NCBI RefSeq assembly: GCF_006152115.1
Contig: NZ_VDFU01000026.1
Coordinates: forward strand, 1 to 59,027
Length of the DNA: 59,027 nucleotides
Direction of reading: 5' to 3'
From: Rubellimicrobium rubrum
GTDB lineage: Bacteria > Pseudomonadota > Alphaproteobacteria > Rhodobacterales > Rhodobacteraceae
Under the pieces are notes generated by a model. The model worked only from the letters and a program-made list of their open reading frames with translations. It was not told the origin of the DNA and did not search any database. Position numbers and translations under genes: made by a program. This document shows, in pieces, positions 53,927-59,027 of the stretch (within the stretch, counting starts at the first letter, position 1; every line of letters starts with the position of its first letter).

Positions 53927-56900
53927 ATGCCACAGGTCTTCATCAACGAACTGCATTACGACAACGATGGCACCGACACAGGCGAGCGGATCGAGATAGC
54001 GGGTCCAGCCGGTACCAACCTCGGCGGGTGGTCCTTGGTGCTCTACAACGGCAATGGGCGCGCGCCCTACGCGACGATCCCCCTCGCGGGCACGATCCCC
54101 GACCAGGATGACGGTTTCGGCACCCTGTCCTTCACGGGCCCTGCCTCGGGGATCCAGAACGGCTCACCCGCTGGTTTGGCTCTGGTGGACGGTGCGGGCG
54201 GCGTCCTGCAGTTTCTGTCCTACGAGGGCAGCTTCACCGCCGTAGGCGGGCCGGCGGATGGTCTGGTGAGCACCGACATCGGCGTGGTCGAGGGCGCGAC
54301 AACCCTGTTGGGTCTGTCGCTGCAGGTCACCGGCTCGGGCACCGCCTCGGAGGACTTCACCTGGACCGCTCCGGCCGATGACAGCTTCGGGGCCGTGAAC
54401 GCGGGCCAGGACTTCGGCGGCGCCACGGGCCCAGGGACGCTGTCGGTCGCGGACGCGAACGTGAGCGAGGGCGACACGGGCACCTCTACCCTGACCTTCA
54501 CCGTCACCCGCGCGGGCGGGACAACAGGCGCCGTCACCGTCAACTACGCCGTCTTGGCCGGAGCGGCCAACCCTGCGGACGCCGAGGACACGGGCGGACT
54601 GCCTTCGGGCACGCTCACCTTCGCCGACGGGCAGACCGAGGCGACCGTGACCGTCGAGGTGCGGGGCGACACGGCGGTGGAGCCCGACGAGACGCTGCAA
54701 CTGACGATCAGCGATCCCACGGGTGGGGCCACCATCGCGGATGGGTCGGCGGTGGGCACGATCCTCAACGACGACGTGGCGCGCCTGACGATCGGCACCA
54801 TCCAGGGCGCCGGGCACGTCTCGGCCTATGCGGGCCAGCAGGTTGCGACCTTCGGCGTCGTCACGGCCGTGGACACCAACGGCTTCTACCTTCAGGACCC
54901 CACGGGCGACGGGAACGCGGCCACCTCGGACGCGATCTTCGTCTTCACCAGCACGCGCCCGACGGTGACTGCCGGGGACGCAGTGCAGGTCACCGGCACC
55001 GTGAGCGAGTTTGCGGCAGGGGGTGCCAGCGCGGGCAACCTGTCCACCACGCAGATCGGCAGCGCCACGGTCGCCGTGACATCGACCGGCAACGCCCCGC
55101 CCCAGGCCACCCTGATCGGCCCCGACGGACTTCGGCCGCCCAGCGAGATCATCGAGGACGACAGCTTCGCCAGCTTCGACCCGGCAACGGACGGCATCGA
55201 TTTCTACGAAAGCCTCGAGGGCATGCGCGTGACCGTGCAGGCGCCCGTCGCGGTCGCGCCCACCAACGAGTTCGGCGAGATCTTCACGGTGGCGAGCGAC
55301 GGCGCGGGCGGGCGGCTCGCCACCAGCCTGTCGGAGCGCGGCACCGTCAATGTCGAGGGTGGCGAGGGTGGCCTGGGCGTCACCAACCAGGGCCCGGGCT
55401 CGGACTTCAACCCCGAGCGCATCCAGATCCAGGCCGACTCGGGCTTCACGCCCGGGGGCAGCGCGGGCGTGCCGCGGGTGGACGCGGGGGCCGAGTTGAA
55501 CGACGTCACGGGCGTCCTGTCCTACGGCTTCGGCAACTACGAGGTGCTGGCGACCGAAGCGATCACGGTGCGCGCCGAGAACGATCTGGCCCCCGAAGTG
55601 AGCGAGCTGGAAGGCACGGCCGACCGCCTGCTGGTGGCGAGCTACAACGTCCTCAACCTCGACCCGAACGACTCGGACGGCGACACGGACGTCGCCGATG
55701 GCCAGTTCGCGGCCATCGCGCAGGACGTCGTGGACAACCTCAACACCCCCGACGTCGTGGCGCTCCAGGAGGTGCAGGACAACGACGGGTCGGCCAACAC
55801 CGCCGTGACCTCGGCAAGCGAGACCCTTCAACTCCTGGCCGACGAGATCTTCGCGAGATCCGGGGTTCGCTACGAGGTGATCGACAACCCTTTCATCAGC
55901 GACGACGAGTCCGGTGGGGAGCCCGGGGGCAACATCCGCACGGCGTTCCTCTACAACCCCGAGCGCGTGAGCCTGGTCGAAGGCTCTCTCGCCACCGTGG
56001 TGGACCCACAGGATCAGGCCACCGACCCCGACAACCCTTTTGCCGGCGCCCGCCTGCCGCTCGTGGCCACCTTCGAGTTCGACGACCAAGAGGTGACGCT
56101 GATCAACAACCACTTCTCCTCCAAGGGCGGCTCCACCCCGCTTTATGGGACCACCCAGCCGTCGCTCAACGGCTCGGAGGAACAGCGCGCGGCACAGGCG
56201 CAGGCGGTGAACACCTATGTGGACGGGCTTCTGGCCACCGACGCCGACGCCCGGGTCGTCGTCTTGGGCGACCTCAACGAGTTCGAGTTCGAGGAGCCCT
56301 TGCAGGTGCTCGAAGGCGACCTGGCCTATGACGGTACGGCGCTGACCGACGTGGACGAGGAGGTGCTGACCAACCTCACGCTCCAACTCGCCGAGGACGA
56401 GCGTTACTCGTATCTCTTCGAGGGCAACTCCCAGCAGATCGACCACATCCTGGTGTCCGACAGCCTGCGAACCGGCGCGCTCTACGACGCCGTCCACGTC
56501 AACACCGAGTTCGCCGAGCAGGCGAGCGACCACGACCCCGTGCTGGCGAGCCTCCTCATCCCGGACGATGACGACGAGGTGCTGGTGGGCACCAACGGGC
56601 GGGATCTGCTCGACGGGGCCGATGGCGACGACCTGCTGCGGGGCGGCAACGGCGACGACATCTTGATCGGCGGGCGCGACGACGACCGGCTGCAGGGCGG
56701 CAACGGCAACGACCGGCTTTATGGCGATGATGCGGCCGATCCGCTGGGCGGGGTGGACGCAGGCCATGACACACTGGAAGGCGGCAACGGCAACGACAGT
56801 CTTTGGGGCGGAGCGGGCAGCGACGTGCTGATCGGCGGACGGGGCGACGACGTCCTGGCGGGGGGAGCGGGCGAGGATGTCTTCGTCTTCACCGGCGGTT

Positions 56901-57124
56901 TCGGGCGCGACCGTGTCGCTGACTTCATGGCGGGACAGGACACCATCGACCTGACCGGCCTCGGTCTCTGCTTCAACCAGATAGACCGGAACGGGGACGG
57001 TGTCCTGGACCAGAGGGATCGTGCAGTCGACGTGGAGGGCGGCGTCCTTGGCCTAAGCCTTCGAGGTGGCACCATCGAGTTCGCCGGAGTGATCCGGCTG
57101 GAGCAGGGCGACCTGCTCATATGA
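53927..57124 (+). CDS. large secreted nuclease/phosphatase with lamin-tail, Calx-beta and RTX modules (ExeM/NucH-like)
   Basis: A 1065-residue protein with no signal peptide. Residues ~1-160 form a lamin-tail domain (FINELHYDNDGTDTGERIEI). Residues ~170-285 are a Calx-beta domain (VSEGDTGTSTLTFTVTRAGG to TILNDDVA). Residues ~287-540 form an OB-like linker region (QVATFGVVTAVDTNGFYLQD, GMRVTVQAPVAV). Residues ~565-870 are an endonuclease/exonuclease/phosphatase domain (ASYNVLNLDP, VVALQEVQDN, NNHFSSKGG, VVLGDLNEFEFEEP, SDHDPVLASL) with the Asn/Glu/Asp/His set intact. Residues ~885-985 are RTX repeats (GGNGDDILIGG). The end carries the type I secretion region with an EF-hand-like DRNGDGVLDQRD. 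It probably degrades extracellular DNA and supplies phosphate. Confidence 0.92.
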   Translation: MPQVFINELHYDNDGTDTGERIEIAGPAGTNLGGWSLVLYNGNGRAPYATIPLAGTIPDQDDGFGTLSFTGPASGIQNGSPAGLALVDGAGGVLQFLSYEGSFTAVGGPADGLVSTDIGVVEGATTLLGLSLQVTGSGTASEDFTWTAPADDSFGAVNAGQDFGGATGPGTLSVADANVSEGDTGTSTLTFTVTRAGGTTGAVTVNYAVLAGAANPADAEDTGGLPSGTLTFADGQTEATVTVEVRGDTAVEPDETLQLTISDPTGGATIADGSAVGTILNDDVARLTIGTIQGAGHVSAYAGQQVATFGVVTAVDTNGFYLQDPTGDGNAATSDAIFVFTSTRPTVTAGDAVQVTGTVSEFAAGGASAGNLSTTQIGSATVAVTSTGNAPPQATLIGPDGLRPPSEIIEDDSFASFDPATDGIDFYESLEGMRVTVQAPVAVAPTNEFGEIFTVASDGAGGRLATSLSERGTVNVEGGEGGLGVTNQGPGSDFNPERIQIQADSGFTPGGSAGVPRVDAGAELNDVTGVLSYGFGNYEVLATEAITVRAENDLAPEVSELEGTADRLLVASYNVLNLDPNDSDGDTDVADGQFAAIAQDVVDNLNTPDVVALQEVQDNDGSANTAVTSASETLQLLADEIFARSGVRYEVIDNPFISDDESGGEPGGNIRTAFLYNPERVSLVEGSLATVVDPQDQATDPDNPFAGARLPLVATFEFDDQEVTLINNHFSSKGGSTPLYGTTQPSLNGSEEQRAAQAQAVNTYVDGLLATDADARVVVLGDLNEFEFEEPLQVLEGDLAYDGTALTDVDEEVLTNLTLQLAEDERYSYLFEGNSQQIDHILVSDSLRTGALYDAVHVNTEFAEQASDHDPVLASLLIPDDDDEVLVGTNGRDLLDGADGDDLLRGGNGDDILIGGRDDDRLQGGNGNDRLYGDDAADPLGGVDAGHDTLEGGNGNDSLWGGAGSDVLIGGRGDDVLAGGAGEDVFVFTGGFGRDRVADFMAGQDTIDLTGLGLCFNQIDRNGDGVLDQRDRAVDVEGGVLGLSLRGGTIEFAGVIRLEQGDLLI

Positions 57125-57573
57125 TCAGTGCTCCTGGCGCACCAGGGCGGCGATCGGCCCACCGAGTCCCGCCCCCCCGTCGGCCACCCGGACGGGGCGG
57201 GGCCCGGTCTGGGTGGCCGTGCCGCCAGGTCAGATCCCAGGGCCGGGGGGTACGAGAGTCAGTCAGCCTAGTAGCGGGACGGCTGCCTTGAAGGCGGACC
57301 CAGCGATCGAAGGTCTCGTGTGGGCCCAGTGGGATGCGAGAGCATCAGAGTAGGTCTCGCTTCTGGACTCCCACCCCACAGGTCGGCGTGGTGCTGCGTG
57401 CGCGCTCGTTCGACAGAACGGGCGCGTGCCTGCGACATTCCCGACGCGGACGTTGCAGAAAGGTCTCGTACACCTTGTTGCGGGAAATCCGGGGTGTGCC
57501 AGGGCAGGCTTTGGTCTTCCTTGTCATTCGTTAATGACTGCGGGGATAGATTGCTTCCGCTTCTGGAGGCCCG
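57125..57573. other. intergenic region, no gene seen
   Basis: About 450 bases upstream of the diguanylate cyclase gene. Neither strand carries a recognisable product. Confidence 0.4.
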
Positions 57574-58716
57574 ATGCCGATCTCGCGCAACATTCCCGTG
57601 CCACGACGCCTCCCGGCGCGGTGGCTGGCCGGCGTCGGCAAGGGGTTGCCCGAGGAGGTTCAGACCCGGCTCCGGTCGTCGCTGGCGTCATCCTTTACGC
57701 CGATGATCGCGGCGGGGGCGAATGCCACGGTGCTTTGTCTTGTGGGATACCTGCGGACCGAGGAAGCCGTGTTCTTGGCGCTGGCTGCGGCCGAGATGCT
57801 GCTGCTGGGGTTCCGCTACATGGTGTTCCGGACGGCTCACCGGTCATCGGATCTGTGGTTCCTGTGTGGGCTGGTTTGGCCTGCTCTCCATGGCCTGCTG
57901 GTAGCGGTTGCCATCGCGACAGGGGACTTCGGCCTGACCGCTGTCGTGCTCGTGTCGGCCCTGGGCGCAATTTGCGTGCTGGTGTCCCGGCATTTCGCCG
58001 CACCACGCTATGCGCTGGCCCAGAGCGCCCTGATCGAGGCTGGCTTCCTGCTGGCGCTCGCCCTTTATCATCCCGATCTGCTTCCCATCGTCCTGCTACA
58101 GCTTGCGGCGTTCTGCATCGGCAAGGTGGCTGTGCTGAGGCAGCTTCGCGGAATGACCATCCAGGCCATCACGAGCGAGATCGCCAGCCGCGAGCAATCG
58201 ATCACCGATCCTCTCACCCATCTGCTGAACCGCAGGGGTCTAGAGGCCGAGTTCGCGCGGCGTCAGGTCATGGGGGTTCCGATATCCCTGTTTTACCTTG
58301 ACCTCGACGGGTTCAAAAAGGTGAACGACAGCCTAGGTCACAGCGCGGGCGACACGCTTCTGGAGGAGGTTGCGGAGCGTCTTCGGGAGTCCTGCCGAGG
58401 AGAGACCTCCATCGCCCGCATGGGCGGTGACGAGTTCCTGATCTTGGCCGAGCTGGCCCGGGACTCGGATATGCTGAAGCTGGGCCGTCGGATCGTGGCC
58501 CGCCTGGGCGAGCCTTATCAGTTGCGCGGGGTCATTCTGGCGAAAGTCGGAGTGAGTATCGGAGCAGCCCGCTGGGATCCGGCTCTTGGCACCTTGCCGG
58601 CGCTGATCGCGCAAGCCGATCGGGCCCTGTATGCGGCGAAAGGGGCCGGCCGAGGCCGTTGCATCACGTTTGCAAGCTTGGACGCGAAAGCGGCGGAAAC
58701 CTATCAAGCCGGCTGA
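57574..58716 (+). CDS. membrane-bound diguanylate cyclase (GGDEF)
   Basis: A 380-residue enzyme that makes cyclic di-GMP. Roughly residues 40-190 are five or six transmembrane segments (MIAAGANATVLCLVGYL; TAVVLVSALGAICVLVS; LLPIVLLQLAAFCIGKVAV) forming a sensor of unknown ligand. The GGDEF domain follows DPLTHLLNRRGLEAEF, with metal-binding FYLDLDGFKKVNDSLGHSAGDTLL and the signature GGDEF at 284-288. The usual inhibitory-site RxxD before it is replaced by RGET, so product feedback is probably weak. It is a single gene in its transcription unit. Confidence 0.92.
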   Translation: MPISRNIPVPRRLPARWLAGVGKGLPEEVQTRLRSSLASSFTPMIAAGANATVLCLVGYLRTEEAVFLALAAAEMLLLGFRYMVFRTAHRSSDLWFLCGLVWPALHGLLVAVAIATGDFGLTAVVLVSALGAICVLVSRHFAAPRYALAQSALIEAGFLLALALYHPDLLPIVLLQLAAFCIGKVAVLRQLRGMTIQAITSEIASREQSITDPLTHLLNRRGLEAEFARRQVMGVPISLFYLDLDGFKKVNDSLGHSAGDTLLEEVAERLRESCRGETSIARMGGDEFLILAELARDSDMLKLGRRIVARLGEPYQLRGVILAKVGVSIGAARWDPALGTLPALIAQADRALYAAKGAGRGRCITFASLDAKAAETYQAG

Positions 58717-58881
58717 GCGATGTGCCCGGTCGGATCTGCCATGTCTGTTCGATCACGGTGCCATGCTGGCCCGAACGGGCCGGGCCCGACGGTGCAGGCA
58801 CGGGATCAGGACGCGCGGCCGAAGTCGGAGGGGTTGGATATCCCTGCTTCTCGGCATAGAGCCTGCGTCCTGAAGGGTGGG
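58717..58881. other. short intergenic stretch
   Basis: It lies between the cyclase stop and the DUF1127-like remnant. Nothing was recognised. Confidence 0.35.
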
Positions 58882-58960
58882 TCATGACCCGTAAACGTGC
58901 TTGCGCGCGATGTCGTGAAGATCGGCACGGTGCATCCCCAAGTCGGCCAGATCCCTTGGT
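58882..58960 (-). pseudogene. 3' remnant of a DUF1127-like gene
   Basis: The minus strand ends with RPRDLADLGMHRADLHDIAR then KHVYGS and a stop at 58882. This is the C-terminal helix pattern of small DUF1127 (YjiS-like) proteins (…RDLADIG-R-DI…). The frame loses sense at about 58960, where an insertion-element end begins, so the 5' half seems to be missing or displaced outside the window. Confidence 0.5.
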
Positions 58961-59027
58961 CTGCCCCCTGAAAAGTGGTCCTCCCTGAAGTAGGCTTTCG
59001 GGCCTGAGGAGGACGAAGGAATGCCCC
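58960..59027 (+). mobile_element. left end of an IS3-type insertion element (partial)
   Basis: TGCCCCCTGAAAAGTGGTCC at about 58962-58981 looks like an IS3-family terminal sequence. It is followed by a leader with GAGGAGG and GAAGGA ribosome-like sites and an ATG at 59021 (ATGCCCC…) for the first transposase frame, which runs off the window. The exact boundary and the family rest on resemblance to IS3-group leaders that I recall, not on a search. Confidence 0.55.

Noticed and set aside
54164-56767. 867-codon minus-strand frame opposite the nuclease gene
   Set aside because: Val/Gly/Arg/His-rich antisense shadow; the plus strand has several well-ordered domains.

Overview
The window is high-GC DNA with dense, tightly packed genes. 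It most resembles an alphaproteobacterium of the Rhodobacterales/Rhodobacteraceae type. That placement is inferred from a TGA-N9-TCA iron box (the RirA-type operator of this class), a fused PhaAB-type Mrp antiporter, TRAP-transported uronate use, and a DUF1127-like remnant. No rRNA, tRNA or CRISPR array was recognised.

Layout. (1) 0.4-6.7 kb: iron acquisition. tonB converges on a six-gene minus-strand operon: FhuF-like ferric reductase, siderophore-binding protein, an unknown 167-aa protein, two FecCD permeases and the ATPase. Every junction in the operon is a 4-base stop/start overlap. (2) 7.2-10.8 kb: a zinc alcohol/formaldehyde dehydrogenase with a small partner protein, then a polyprenyl-phosphate sugar-1-phosphate transferase. 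(3) 11.1-16.7 kb: a YgiC/YgiB-like pair (glutathionylspermidine-synthase fold plus DUF1190), an MFS gene divergent from a marR gene with a palindromic operator between them, and a second MFS gene. (4) 17.1-32.5 kb: an unusual run of large proteins. These are a TPR-glycosyltransferase, a small exported protein, a TPR-Stf0 sulfotransferase, two overlapping paralogous giant GT4-type glycosyltransferases, and a membrane-anchored coiled-coil protein with 16 near-identical WD40 repeats. It may be a surface-glycan assembly or modification locus. (5) 32.6-42.2 kb: a GntR-controlled uronate operon, uxaC-TRAP(PQM)-kdgF-kduI-kduD-uxuB-uxuA, which brings hexuronates and unsaturated uronate products to 2-keto-3-deoxygluconate. 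(6) 42.7-46.6 kb: a secreted RTX-type calcium-binding protein, DoxX, a decayed peptide deformylase and aroQ. (7) 47.5-53.5 kb: a complete group-2 Mrp/Pha cation/proton antiporter operon (AB-C-D-E-F-G) on the minus strand. (8) 53.9-59.0 kb: a very large secreted nuclease/phosphatase with lamin-tail, Calx-beta and RTX modules, a membrane GGDEF protein, and at the right edge the left end of an IS3-type element that seems to interrupt a DUF1127 gene.

The two RTX proteins have no signal peptide and should leave by a type I exporter, but no exporter gene lies in the window. The regions at 45.3-46.2 and 46.7-47.5 kb look like eroding, largely non-coding DNA. All functional calls come from reading the translated sequence; no database search was run.
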